The notes under the pieces were generated by a model. The model made no database searches. It was not told where the DNA came from and worked only from the letters and a program-made list of their open reading frames with translations. The position numbers and the translations under genes were made by a program. From Himantopus leucocephalus (Eukaryota; Chordata; Aves; Charadriiformes; Recurvirostridae), in contig RSEF01000026.1 of assembly GCA_003993805.1 (NCBI GenBank), positions 1,202,658 through 1,266,657 of the forward strand: a DNA stretch of 64,000 bases, read 5' to 3'. Shown here in pieces: positions 42,601-57,600 of the stretch (positions are counted from its first letter, which is position 1; every line of letters begins with the position of its first letter).

Positions 42601-45600
42601 TAGTCTAATGAAAGTTACTGTCTCTTCTTAGCATCCTTGTGCCTTAGGCCTGCAGCTGGCTGCAGCAGGATCTCCGCTCACAGCAGCGGTGTCTGCATTA
42701 CTTTGCGTCGGAGTAAATGACCACACAAAGTTCAGGACAGAAGAGTCAAACCCCAAACTCCTGTTTGGTCATTACTATTTCAGCAGTGATGGGATACAAA
42801 TGGGGAATGCTTTGTTAATGGTGGATGAAATCAAAAAGTGTGGGGGCTTTGCTAGGACAACTAGATCATCGCTGTGCCTGACTGCTGTTATTCCCTGTTC
42901 AGGATCCAGTTGCAGCTGATGGGGAATTTTACCTGGAGGTCGGGGAGATCAGTTCCTGTTTGAACCACATTATTTTGTATACAAGCTCTGGCTCCATGTC
43001 ATACTAGTGAGTGACTATGTAGAGGGGCTGATCATCTTCAGACAATCCAATAGAGTTTAAATGAACCTATTAGATTTGAAGAATTAAATATTACTATGAG
43101 GGAGTTGCTCCTTCTAGGCATGGGATATGCAGACTCATTTTGATCGTGCCAAATAAATGTTAAGAATAAAGGTCTAGAAAGGAAACCCAAGTGTGGTGAC
43201 CACCACCAGCAGCTTACAATAAGATCAAATATTTTGTCCTTAAGCATCCGAAGGTTCATCTCCACACAGCATGGGCCGGTTCTATTCTACCTCAAACCAG
43301 GACATTAATATCCACAATTCTATAGCAAATTTCAGAATATCAAAAGTCAACAATTATGCTGTGACACTGGAAGACAGAACGAAAGACTGTTTTGTCTCCC
43401 CTACGGTCACTGGTATAAAGTTGCACCCAGTTTAAATTACTCATTTTAAGTACCTGTGTGGTCAATGGAGAGAAAGAGGTGCTTCCAAAGAACAACTTGC
43501 CTTTGTGTCTTAGACAATTTTCCTAAGACAGGAAGACCTGCCCCCTGGAGATACCTCTGTTGGTATACAGGAAAGACAGACAACGGTCTTGGATTGGACC
43601 TTAAGCATTCAATGTCTAAGCTTAGATGAACCTCATTCCACTTTTATTCCTACACTAAGACATCACTTCATCATATTATTTTTCATCAGTTTGAACCTCT
43701 ATCAAAACTTGGCTCCAAGAAACTTCCATCACACTTGCAATAAGGAAACACAAAACTGGAAAGATAAAGTTTAAACTATGGACCCTCAGAAATTTTTGGT
43801 TTGGATCCAAGATGCTGTGATTTTCTCTTAGCCTTTTTCATGCTCCTGAGACACACAATAGAGCCAAGACACCAATGGATCCAGCATGAGTAGCACCAGA
43901 GCGACTCCTCCTTTGAGAATTCAGACACAGGCTGGCAGTGTGGGGAGGGAGGCACGTTAATAAAAATACCAGCTCATTGGTCATGCAGCATCATGGTGAA
44001 TATTTCTTTTTCTTTTTAATTTACCAAATTGAGAAAAACCCTAAATCAGGTGCACTTTTTATGAGAAAGAAGGATGTCCCTTGGTCCAGCTACTCAAGGA
44101 AGGCAATTTTCTACACATCCACTCCATAAGAGGGCCAAACCCTCCTTCAGCACAGAAAAACTAGGGATCCAGGTCCAGTCCTGCATGGGAAAAGACAGGG
44201 AAGGTTCCGTTTCCCCTGCTGGCTCACCAACAGGCCAAGTTCACAGAGGGTGAGCAGCCGGGCTCGGTCATGCCGCCCATGAAGAAGCAATGATTTTTCC
44301 TACCTGGGAATATAATCACCCTGGCAAAGCCCATGCTAATGGGAGATTGTTCATCAGCCAGTCAGGGATATTCCTAACCAGATCTACACTACGAGAACAA
44401 CAGCCTGCTCCAAGACAAATTCTTGGACTGTGGCCATCTCCAACCTGGGCCAATGTGCCTGGTAGGAAGAGCTCCAAAGGTTGTTCTTCTTCCACAAGAA
44501 AGAAGCAATCAGAATAGGGAGAGACCTCAATTAGAAATGATTCAACAGGAGACAAATTAGATGATCAGATTCAGGTGTGGAAGGGAAACAAATACTTAAG
44601 GGGATCAGTATCACAGAAAGGCAAATTCCCTCATTTGATACTAGTATCTTTTGTTCACTTTGTATTAGCAGATTGGTTTATGTTAATCAGATCTAAGTCT
44701 CCATCCGGGTTTTTAGGGCTACAAGTCCCAGGAGAGGAGGAAGCCAGAAAACTCTGACAAATTCCATTGTTCATTAATAAAATCAGAGTGAAGACACTCA
44801 ACCTGGGGTGTCTAGCACATTCAAGCCTTGCAGAGTCAGGTCACGCTGGATCAAACCCTCTAGCCAAGATCCACGCCAAGCAGCCATGTCCACCTCTGGG
44901 ACACGGCACCAAGGTTTTGATGTCACTGAAAGCTCAGCTGGAGCTTCCCCTCAGGCTTTGCTCGGTGGGTTGATACCGGGAAAGGTGGGCACAGACTGAC
45001 ATTGAGGCAGAGAGGAGGGGATCCTCACCACGTCCAATGATACGAACCCTGCCAGGACAGCAGCACGCACAGCTCCACAGCAATTGCTTCGGGTACAAAC
45101 GCACAGTGCAGACAAGTTCACCTCACAAGGAGCCAGCACTGTGAAATAGTCATATTTAACGGCAGTTTATCCCAAATAAGAACAAACCAAAATGAAGGTG
45201 CCTATCATCGTACTTGGTTCTGTTTTCATTGTGTGTCATAGCCCTGGAGAATTTATGTTTTGATACTGATCACCTTTATTTACCCCAAAAGAGAGGAGAT
45301 CTATCAGAAAACACCCTTAGTACTTTTTCTGTCTCTTCCAATAACTTTTGTATGTTTTCACTGTTTATAGGATTTCCAGACTGATCTCCTGCCTAGGAAT
45401 GAATGGTTACAGGCCACACACTTACTGTCCCTGAACTTTAGCCACAGCTGACAGAGGCTGCTGCAGCTCGAGTGGGGCCAAGTCAGCGTCACCAGAGACA
45501 AATATGAAAAATCCATGGGGTTGCCCCAGCCTTTGCTGCCTCCTCGGTAGCTGCCAGCCAGGGTATTCAAGCCCTTTAACAGAACAGCACCAAGATATTT

Positions 45601-48600
45601 CCAGGTGCCTTGAGAGACATTTGCTTTCACATGATCTCTAATGAGATGTTTTAGTCTCTTTCTCCCGTATATAGAGAACACCAAAGGGAAATGCATCCTC
45701 GCCTTAAAATGAGGCCAAAGGTGCATGTGGTATTATGGAAGACAACTCATATTGTAGGTGTCCATTAATGGCTCCTGATCTATATCAGCAACCCTTAAGC
45801 TGGGGAATGTCTGCAGACACCCCAGCTCACCTCTCATCTTCACAAATGAGAATACCCTGAATCCTTCACACAGGCTGAGATTAGTCTGGCCTCTCAGTAA
45901 TGTCTCCAGCTCAGACACCTGGGTTTCCCCTGAAGTCAACCAAGAGGCACTGACTTTTTTAGGGGGCAACTCACTGACCTACCTCAGATTTCAGCTCCAT
46001 TGGCCACTGACTGCATCTCTGCAAGGAGAGCAACCTGGTCTAGTGGGAGGTGCCCGGCCCATGGCAGGGGGGTTGGAGCTAGATGATCTGTAAGGTCCCT
46101 TCCAACCTAAACCATTCTATGATTCTAAGGGCAACAGGGGCACCCAGCTCAGATGCAGCCGTCTCCTAAAGAAGTAATAGGCACGTAACCAGCTGACTAC
46201 TGCACAGACTATTGCAGAGCCACAACCACCACGTATCACGATCTAGCCTGGCCCTGGGCTGTCAGTCCCACGTGCAGGTGGTATCTAAAGCACTACGTGC
46301 AACATGTCTGCAAGCAGAACTAATACAATGCCAGCTGGTGGTAGCCACAGTTTTCTTGTACCTCAAGTTCCAGCTGGAGGTGGACAGAGTCAAAGTTTTC
46401 TGGGATGTATTAAACATCACAACCTTTATCACTTCTTCTCATTATCGCTACCTGATGACCAAGGAGGATGTAGAAATTTTTTTCCTGACTGGGCTGAATT
46501 GCAACATGTTATTTAGCCAAAAGCTGTCATGCTCAGGATGACACACTGTCACTTGGAGCATGTTGCAACCCATCAGAGGAAAATGGTTAAAAGCAGGCAA
46601 ACATGCATAGTCTGCACCAGCTGCTGAAACCAATGTTGCTGCCATTTTCCAGGATGAAAGGCTGTGGGATGTCACAAGAGCCCAAAAAGGAGAAGGGTTC
46701 TGTGGAGAAGAGGGAGCCCTGGACACCAAGACGACTCCCTCCAGCTCTATCAGGTAGAAGGACTCACTCCAGAGAGCTGTAATGTGGCAAAATGTGAGTG
46801 CTGCTCATTGAGAACTGCCTTTGGGCAGGAGCCACCACAATAACCCATGAACTTCTGGGCCCAGAACAGATATACTGAGCTTGGAAATGTTGTTCTAGAT
46901 ATGACATAATACTTACAAAGGCTTAAGCTCCTGAGCTGTTACAGAGAAGTATGTCTGGAAGGGACATGAGAAGGTCCCTCTCTACTCACTGTGGCAGGAT
47001 CATAACGACAGGGGTGGTGGAAGAGAACATACTTCAGGAGGAGGTTTCTCAAAGCAAGTCAGTACTGTTTAACCTCCCAATCTGAACAAACAGTGCAAAA
47101 GTCAGATTTTGTCACCAGAACCAATACTATGGGGTGAGTAATACCCTACATCATGGTTTACTTTATCATAGAATGGTTTTTCCCAAAAAAAAGGTGTTAA
47201 TCTACTCATCAGCTAGCTGGAGGAAAGGTGCTTTCATCAACTAGAGTTGCTTCTGTTAGAGGAAGGACTTTTCTGAGAGTTATCAAAGACACAGCTGTTC
47301 CATGTCTTACACAGCCAAAGCCAGTTCAATAAATGGAAGCAATCACACAATCATGAATAGTTCCAGAAATTAAATAACTTTGTGACAAAATGCAGAGGGA
47401 CTGTTCAGTACAGGTAGTTTGACAGTTCTTGCATACTCAGTATTATAATATTTACATGCCACTATCACTACCTGAGAACATCCAATGACCCCTTTTTCAT
47501 CTCACACCGTCCAAGAAGATCAGATCCGTAGCACAGGACGCCTGAGAAGCACCGCTCTTGAACCAGAACTGACACTGTCCACAGGCACTGCATTACAGAG
47601 CAGTTTTGTATCACAGACAGACCCAGGGGATCGCAGGTCCCTCTGCAAACCCTTTCACAGCAACGGAAATCACCCCACTGGATCACATCTGAAAGCGTGT
47701 AAACTACCTAGCCCTTCCTTTGCTCACAGAGACAGTTTGCTAACCTGCGGACAAGATATCCACCTACACGGGAGATTTGCAGCATGAAAACTGAACACAA
47801 AATTATCTTTGGTATAAAGGCAAAAGCTCTACCCAAAGAACTACTAGAATAGGAGGAAGAGAGCTCCAAACAAGGAGCAGCAGCTATCACCCAGCTAAGC
47901 CCTCTTCCTGCATACAGAGGTTAATAATGGGATTCCTACAAGCAAACCTCTCCCCACTCAAAGATCAGGCTACCCAAATGAAGATCGAGCTCTCCAAGTG
48001 CAGAATCCTCCAGCCAGAAACAGTCCCATACAGCAAAGAAGGCCCGGATATGGTCCTAACCCATTTCTGAAGGCCCCTTCCCAACAAAAGCACACCCCAG
48101 ACCAAGGCTAACAGTGACCTTTTATAAGCCAATTTATAAGGGCTAATGGCCTTCCAAATAAGTAATTTTTTCAAAGAGGACAACTCCATAGTATGTTTCC
48201 AATGCTTTAAGGACAACTGCTGCCAACCTCATCTGCTTTGAGTCAAGAGCAGAAGCGCTTGTACAAACTGCCCTCCGAACTAATCCAGCTCTGCAGTGAG
48301 TTTCACGTGAAGCAGGGGGGTGAGCCTCAGCCAAATCAGATTTACTCAGGGGACACAGCCCCAGCTGAGCCTACCACTTGAAGCCCGACGTTTCCACATC
48401 AGAACCAGTTCTGCCAGATGAGCCATGCCTCAAGCCAGGAGAAGTGTATAAATGGAGCCACTCCCTAACCAAAGGGCACCCAGTGCTGGAGAGTGTTTCT
48501 CTCACAACAGCAGTTCTCCTTCTCTTCAGAAAATGCCATTATTCTTCAAGTGACCTTTCCAAAGCAATGACCAAGTCTCCAACTGTGAGCACTGCGTGGT

Positions 48601-51600
48601 GCAGAGCAGGGCTGGCTTTGGAGAGAGCCTGCCTGCCTGGGACTGACTTCTCCAAAGCAGTATTTTCCCTAGGCAGAAGACAGCTGCAGTCCCATGTTCA
48701 AGCATTCTGCCATCCCCCCCACTACACTTTTATGCTCTTTACTCAGAAATTCTCTAGAACAATTTAATTCCAGTTTATGTACCGTCTCTGTTTCTTATTC
48801 CAGAGGAATTACAAAGCTTCTGAAAGCAGCAAGCCAATGCCACTGGTGCTCTGGGTTGGCCAGGGCTAATTTTGCATGGGTTAAATATGAAGTAACTGGG
48901 CACATGGGAAGCTACGGTTTCGTGACAACATGCTAACGGGCATCTTGGCATGCACACTCTGGGACATACTTCTCCTACTCAATACAAAACGAGGGAGGCT
49001 GAGCAGAGAATTAGCCAGAGAAATCTGGAAATCAACATTCAGATGTGAAAAAGGGCATGATTTGGCTCACACTGCTGACTGCGAGGGGGGATTTTCTCAA
49101 TAACTACATCACGACTTGGGTCAATGGCTCAACAATCTCAGGCCTTTGGTGTGAGTTACAACAAAGGCTATGAGACTTGTTAATTAGTTTCACACTTATG
49201 CTGCAGTGTGCAAATTTTCTTTTGGACCAGGGACCACCAGGAATGAGCTCAGGGACTTCTAGGGTTTGTGTGACAAGCTACCACGTCTCACTGGGAGCTG
49301 CGATAACTTCTGGGTTGGTGCAGAGCAGGCCCTGTATGACAGTGATGCAGCAATGATAGCGCAGTAGCCCCTGCGAATGTTTGTGGAAGTTACAGGCGCT
49401 CCTTCTCCAGCCCAATAAAACACTGCAACCTTGAACTGTGATCTTTTGCAGTTCAAAACGTGCAAACTGTAGTCTTCCAAGACTATGGCTTGTGCAGACC
49501 AAATATTTACCCAGACTATGGCGGAATACAGCTGGTGCTCCAGAGCCAGAGGCAGCGTGGCCATCAGCATCAGGGCAGCTTTGAATCAACATCCCTCTAA
49601 AACCATCAAAACCCCACTGGCTTTTTTTCAGTGAGAGCTCTGCTGCATTGCACAGCTGTATCGCTTAGGAGTGTCTGAGCTCACTGGTGTGTTTTACATG
49701 CCGTGTTGTTGTAGGCAACATCTACAAGAAGGGATCTGATGCTAACTGAGACATGAAGGACCATCCTCCATACTTGCATAATTCTTAACTGCTACGGGAC
49801 TGGAGGCTCTGAGCAGGAAGGAATTGAACAACTTCTGTTCCCTCCTCTTTCATGGCTAGGTAAATTATTCCAGTTCAGCTATTTATTTCAATTTCTGACT
49901 CAATTTTTTCTGGAACCCAAATCAGACCTTTTGGGTGAATGAAGCAAGGGCTGGGTGGAAAGACAGAGGCGTAAATATGACCTCTCACCAGGTTCTCAGC
50001 TTTGCTTTCAATTAGACTCTCAGGAACTGACTCCATGAAAGTTAGTTGATTTTTTTAGGTTTGTTTTCTGCCAAATCAAGGCAGTGTGACAGCCCGGAGA
50101 GGCACCCAAACTGCACACCTGGCTTTCCACTCTTCACCTCCCCACCTTCATCTTGCAAAGGAGCTGTTGGCTAATACCACCACAGAGACTGAGGGATCAT
50201 CTTTCCCAACATCACACAGCTACAGCAGAGATATATAGACTGAGCCAGTCATATTGGTTTCCCTCCATAGCCCGTGAAAAGAAATAAGCCCTTTAAGAGC
50301 GTGACTCATCTGACCCACTTTAGACTCTACTGCAGGATGCGATTAAGCGCGGTGTGCACTGGTGAGCAGATCTCCAGTGGCTATAAAGCAGCTTGGGTGA
50401 CTAGCTCTGATGGACAGACCTCCACAGCAGATGTCTACATTTAGTCAGATTCAGCCGACCGTAGCAGACTTACTTGGAGCTGGACTGAGTCTGTCCATAA
50501 ACCACGTCCTGCTTGCAGCTCATCATGGGCTGGGCATAGACCACGTCGGGCTTGTTGCTTGAGGGGCAGGAGAGGGCCCGTGCTGGCATTTTTTTACTTG
50601 TCCTGGTAGTTCCTTGCTGGGTGCTACAGCTGCTGTAGATGCTCTGGCGGTTCAAGGTTGCCTTGTGCTCTGCCCGGCCCCCCACCTGACTCTTCCTCAG
50701 TGTGCCCCGGGGCGGTTCACAGTAGAGGTCGGGCTCACTCCGGCTGCTCTTGATGTTCTGCACAAAGCAGTAGTCGCTGCCGGCCCTGGCAGGGCTGCAG
50801 ACGGCCTTGCTGTAGTGCTTGCTGCCCCAGCCCTCCATCTGGCTGTACGAGCTGTAGCGCCGGTTCTCCACGTCCCGCTTCAGGGTCCCATTGTACAGCT
50901 GGTCAATGAGAAAACAGGGGAAAAAAAAATTAGGAAAGGGTCAAGCTGCAGATCAACATTGCCAAGCCCACTCCTGCGTGTGTGTCATGGCTACCAAATG
51001 CCTTTTAGGTATTTTTGTGGCCCAAAATTTGGGAGGGGGAGGAGCTGGAGAGGGACATTTTACAAGGGCATGTAGTGATAGGATGAGGGGGAATGGCTTC
51101 AAACTGGAAGAAGGGAGATTTAGGAAGAAATTCCTTACTGTGAGGGTGGTGAGCCCCTGGCGCAGGTTGCCCCGAGAAGCTGTGGCTGCCCCATCCCTGG
51201 AGGTGTTCAAGGCCAGGTTGGACGGGGCTTGGAGCAACCTGGGCTGGTGGGAGGTGTCCGTGCCCATGGCAGGGGGGTGGGACTAGATGGTCTTTAAGGT
51301 CTCTTCCAACTCAAACCTTCTATGATTCTATGAACATTTATGGGAGGTTAGCCCACCTGCAGCCCTTACAAAGGTGCCAAACCCTCCCGTGAAATCTGGG
51401 GACACTTAGTGATCAGGATATGGCATCCAGGAGCCTGAAAGCAGAATTGAAAGCTCAAACATGAGCCTGGCATTAGAGAAAACACCTTATTTTCAAGATA
51501 TGGGGTCTAACCCAATGTGTAATTAGAGAAGCTCACATCACATCTCTTGCCATCGCAGAGAATGATGCCCCATTCTGACCTTCCAGCACTTCCTGCATTT

Positions 51601-54600
51601 ATTTTTAATTTCTTTATGCTATTTGTTCCCCTTCCATCTATAAGTTCCTTAGGAAGTGAGTAAAGAGAGTGAAAAATCAGTAAGAAGGGATTCTTGAGTC
51701 TCATTGTGCCAACAAGTGGAGACAATGAATATCTGCTTATGAGTTACAAGGTGTGTAGTATCAGCTCATATAATGGGATGTTCTGAGAACAATGGGGAAT
51801 ATGCAATAAGAATTGAGATGACTAAGGCAGGAAGAAAAAAAAGAATAAAAGACAGTTAAAAAAAACCAAGTGCAATTAATCAAATGAAAAAATGGCTTTA
51901 GCTGGCCTGCTGTCAGGTCAAAATGTCCTCACTGCTTCACCAGAAGTCCTCCAGATTTGCCCCAAGTACACCAGGATTGAACCCAATGTTCTTTTGCAAT
52001 ATCAGTCCTTCTGGATGTCATTGCTGGCACCTGGAAGCACGCAGGGTTGTATCCAAGTGAGAGACAAGTCACTAAGGTGTGTGGTCCAGAAAGGAAAATA
52101 AATAAAGCTGTTTCAGTGTCGTTTGCCCCATGATTCTGAGTTTTTCCACTGCATCCCCCTCAGCACTCTGGTGAGCAGATCTCCAAGACATACAGCGAGG
52201 AGGAATAAAAAGAACTAAAGAACAAAACTGCCTGCTCCATCCCCCTTTGGTTTATCTCAGGAAAGGTCAACCATGGTCTCTTGTTGGGCCAAGGTTTTCT
52301 TCTCACCTAACTTTAAGCCTCGTTGCCTTGGATCCCTCTTTCTGCAGAAGCCACCCAAGGATCTCTTGGGCTGCGAGAGAAAAGTCAACACTGGCATCTT
52401 ATTATTTCCATGGATGTTCAAGGCACAAGGTGTGAAAAGCCTGTGCCTGGTGTAATAGTTCATGTCACTGAAAAAAATCCGTATTTCCTAACCTAGAAAC
52501 ACCACGTGACAGAGAAATCGGTATCCTCTGCAGGCTCACCCTGAGTCCCGCTGCTCTGCCCCAACTTCATCCCAGCCCTGAGCACACTCAGCATCATTCC
52601 TGTCTCCAACACTCTGCAGAATTGTCATTATGTTAATTAATTAAGCCAAATAATTCCATTAACAAACTGATGTTCAGGAATGCAGTGAATCCTCTCTGTT
52701 GTGTCCCAGAGAGTTGCAGAGGTAACGGCTGAAAACATTTAAAAGGGGCTACAGAGCAGGCGTGTCATCTGGACAAGAAGAAACCCTTTAGTCCGGCTAT
52801 GCTGATACCCAGATTGCTCTGTCATTTGAGCACCAGTCTGAAGGAGTTTTCGTACTTATTCTGCAGGCTTGCATATAAACAGGTGAATTGCTGGAAGGGG
52901 AGAAAAGGGGAGCAAATTCTCTTTGCGTTTACTCCAGAGGACCCAGAAAAAAACCTGTTAGTACTGCAGCAGAGCGGGTAACAGGTTTGGTGCATACTGT
53001 GGAGCTCCCGGGGATTTGGAAAAAGAATTTGCATGCGATAAGAAGGGCAAGGATGAAGCACATGGATAAGTCTGATGAGTCTTGGGGGCTCCCCTGGCAG
53101 TGGGGCCAGCCCACTGAAGTTCCCAGGTTGGCCATGCACGGGGGTTCTCTCCATCCTGGTTTTGCTTTGGATGCAGCACACACACAGCAACGGCGACGTG
53201 ACCTCTCATGAGTCATGATCCACCCCACTGTGGATGAGTATGTCCTGCTACGGGTGATATCATCCTCATTTTTTCTTCACTTTCCTGGGTTCAGAAACCC
53301 TCGGGACGGTGAGGGTCAGGGCAGCGCTGCGGGAGGAAGGTGCGGGGTGGACTTTGCTGCTCGGTGGAGTGGGGAACCCACTCCCAGGGCTCGCCGCTGG
53401 CAGCGGCTGGCCGGAGGGCAGAGCAGCAGCTTGTTAGATGTGAGCCCTGTCGTTTTTCTTTATGAGTCAGGATGAAGTGGGATTATTTTGTAGGGCTGTC
53501 AGAGGTTTGGCAGAGCCGTGGAGCCCCTGGGCATTTGCTGAAACCAATTCAGCTAACCATGGAAGAGCTAACTTGTTATTTATCTAAAGCTATTGTTTGC
53601 TCTCCAGTGCACTCACATGGGCTCTCCGCCAGCAGAACGGGCGAGGGAAGGTGTGAGTGTGTCTGTGTTTGGAGATACGGAATTATCAATTCTGTATTTC
53701 CTGCTGTGTTTGATAGTGGCATATAACATTGTCCTCTTTCTTGCCAGCCCAGAGATGGGTGAAGCAAATCGACTGCCTGTTTGGAAAGACACCTTTCTGC
53801 AACACAGGGAGCCCTGGGCGGCAAGTCAGTGCAGGTCCCGGCAGGGCGGGGAAGCCTTTTGCAAACTCATGGGAAAATAGTTCCCGTGTGATGTGAAGCT
53901 CATTACCAAAGTCAGTGCATGACTTTTATTGCTGATTCTACCAGATGCTTGGCTGAGCCCATTTTAATCTCTTTCAAGTGGCACGGACATAATTGGTATC
54001 TTAGAATTCCTCTTTGCAGCAGGAGCCTGATCCAAAGCCTCCAAATCGATGAGGAGTCTCCTGCCAGCTTCAGCGGATTTCAGACCTGCTTGCCAAATAG
54101 TCTCTATGAATCCTTACACAGACGTAGCTGACCTGATCGCTTCTTCATCTCTGCAAAGTGCCTTAAGAGCATCTTTCTCAGACTAAAACCTATGTCCCCA
54201 TTTCAGCCGTTCACCGAGCTAAGGCAGACACCTCCACTTCTCACACTGGAGCAAATGTGGCCAAGGGAATGGAGTTCCCCGCGTTGTTATCTCTTCGCTG
54301 GGCGCAGCCATCAGTGAGATAGGATGCATGGCAAGGTAGAAGCGAGGCGCTCTGCTGTCTGGAGAAGAGATGACATCTCTGAAGGTGAAGGTGATGCTAT
54401 TACATTGTCTGTGGTTTAAAGAGCCACCTGACAAGAATCTCGTAACTTTTGCTGATGCCATTACGTGTGTAGAGTGAGCTCTCCCCTATGCAGAATAGCA
54501 TTAGTGAAAGGAAATAATCAATCTCTCGCCTTCAAACCTCATAAACCGCCCAGATTTCCTAACACCCTGAATTGCATCTGCCCACTGTTTGTGGGTGTTT

Positions 54601-57600
54601 GCACGGGGGAGGTGGGCCAGGTCCACACCTCCTCCCTTTAGGAGTGCAGAGAAATGCTGGAAAAGACAAGGACGTGCCTTAAAGCGGGGTGGAGACAGAA
54701 AGCAGTGGTTCCTTCTGCACTGCAAGATCTGGAAACAATTTTAGAAGAGCACAGACTGTCACCAGGACTTCTCCCCATGGAGGGTATGTGTCTCCTTTCA
54801 GCCTGACACCATCATGCACTGGTAGTCCCCTGCACTTGTAAGATGCAGGAGGATGCTCACGTGCTGCTGGGCAGTGCCGACGTCCTGAATTTTAGCCTGA
54901 ACTTCTCCTCCGTACTGTGAAACGAGCCTGTATGTTTGAGGCCAAGCCTTGGGAGCCGTTCATTCATATTAAAACAAGGAGGGGAGGCACGGGGAGGAAA
55001 GGCAGAAGATGAACACTGATAACACGCAGATGCTCTTATCAGGCCCAAGGAGTAAGGGCTTTCCTTCACTGGCAGCAGCAAAGAGCTGCCTTTAACATAA
55101 CAAGCATTTGTTCTCAGCCTGCAATGCGGGACCATTGCAGGAACATCAGTTGGAATATCCAACAGTCGCACAAGACAGGTAAATAAGTATCTTTAACTTC
55201 TTATGTCAACTGGAATAAAACTGGTGCTAGAGAGAAAGTCGATATGGTGTTATCCCAATCATTGCTCGTGATTCCTTTTCTGTCTGCTTCTTCCATAAAC
55301 CCTTTTGTGTAACACAGAAAGCCCCTCTCCTCCTCTGCTTTCCAGAGAAGCACAGAGCAAGGCACACCAGCCCCAGGAATCGCACTCCGATCTCAGTGCT
55401 GCCTTTTCACGTCGGCGGCCCTCCCAGATAACTGGGTGTTTCTGACTTCTGCATCTAAGGACGCCATCAGTTCATTACCTAGCTCTCATTTTTTCCCTTG
55501 CAATTTGTTTGTTTCTAGAGCAGCAGACAGAGAGAAGTAAAGGACTCCGTATAAACACGTCAGGAGCAGGTTTCTCCCAGGCTGGAGGGCAAAGCACAGG
55601 CAATGCAACCTGACAGCGTCCCACCCTGAGTGATGGGTGGGGAAAACTCTTGATGCCACTTGCGAAATGCTTTAGCTGCTGCCTGCTGCACACTCCATTG
55701 CAGGGAGAAAAATTGCAAAACCAGCAAATGTATTGTTTATCTATTTCTGAAACGCTCTTTCCCACCTCTCCTGAGTGCTACCTTTCCGTATGCTTTTTCA
55801 TCTGTTTTTTTATGCAGCTGAGATTTAGTTCTCAATGGTTCAGTTTATTCTGGCCACTGAAGGTAATATCCAACTTGCTACTCCAAAGCAAAAAGCCTCT
55901 TGCAAAACCTCACAGGGAGACCAGGGTCTGACCAAGCAATGATGTGCAACAACTATAAATCTTTTTCTTTGGTAAGATTGCCCAAACTACACTATTTTGG
56001 GTGTTCTTTGAATGTGTCACAACAGCAAATGTTAAATTTGGCCCTGAAATCCATATGGAACAAATCTCTCACTGAAGATGAGAGACTTTTGTCCACAGGC
56101 AAAGCCCACCAGGGAGAGCGGGGAGTGTTCCCGTCTTGTGGTGATCACCTCTCTTGCAGCTAATGCACTTGGGAGAGAAAGCTCTGCGACTTTCTCCCAC
56201 AGAGAACATTCGTTTAAGAATCTACGTACAGTCCCTAGTGCCGAGGGATCACCAAAGTGCATGGTTTTTGTTAGAGCCATAACGGACATCAATACTACAA
56301 ATACCAAGCTGGGTGGGCCAGTGCAGCACAGAGCCAAGAGCCCAGCAGTGGTCCCTGAGGAAAGCAGTGGTGAGCACTGGTGGCCCAGTAGCCCCAACTG
56401 TTGACCCTGTGCCAGGGTCCAACTCAGTTAACTGCTTTAATCGGAGCAGCATCTGACATACCAAATACTCCTTGGTCTGGGAGCAGGGCTGCTCTCAGAA
56501 ACGTTACTCGCTACAAGGCCCAGGCTGAGGTCAGCTCTGTGGGGATGATGATCTGCTCACCTCGTTGGAGGCAGAGCACCCTAACGTCCGAGATGCGCCT
56601 CCTCCCCTACCTAGCACACCAGGGGCTTGTTTGGTCCTCGTTTGGGGCAGTGCTGGGGGATACACGCTGCGGCTTACACCCACTTCATGCCGCTGTATTT
56701 CCTTCTTGTGGAAGCAGCAGCATGGGGAGGTTGGGTGTGCTTCTGCACCTTGTCCTGATCCTGTATCATCTTGAAAGATGATGCCAAATCAGACATGACA
56801 CCTGGGACACCACCCCCGACAGGATGCAGGGATGGACTTGCCAACCCAGTAGATTCAGGCAAGAAGAGCATTGCTGCAGGTGGGAATTAAGCCTTGGAGG
56901 GTCTTTGCTGAGGGCATGGATCCTGGCTCCACATACTGCCTTCCCTTGGTGTTCAGGATTTGGCTGTGCCTCTCCAAAGCTGAAACCCACAGTCCACTGG
57001 ACTGTGACAGTGGCTTTGAGCCCAGTGCTGAACCGATCCCATTTTTGGGGTGGTATTGAGGTGCCAGAGTCAAGGGTGGAGCTCATGCTGAGACTTCTCC
57101 TGCCATGACTGCACTGCTCTAAGTGCCCAGTTTGGCTTACTAAACCTCCCTCAGGTTTGTCTGTGTAAACCGTGGTCACCACTGTACTTTCTGTGGCACC
57201 TCAGGCACTGCTCAGGCCTTACATCAGGACACGGCATAGCCGTGATTGGCTGGCTTTGGGAACCGGTGGCCACCCATCACTCCCATTGTCAGTAGGGTGA
57301 CCAATGTCTCTAAGGGTCTCCTGGGCTCAACAGCACCTGGACTGAAAGATCATCTAACACAGAAAGGTTTGTAGTCACTAATGCACCCATTTCTGCATCC
57401 CACCGTGGTCACTGTGCGAATGGGACTGGGGATTTCATCCCTGGAGGCCGAGCCAACCCTTGACATGACAGCCAAGGAAACACTGCAGCCAAGTGCAAAC
57501 CTGCTGTCCCCTGAGTGCCCATTTCTGGAATGGTCCCATTGATTTCAGTGTTACCTACACTGATAATGAGTAGGTACTCATTACAATGCTAGTTACTGTG

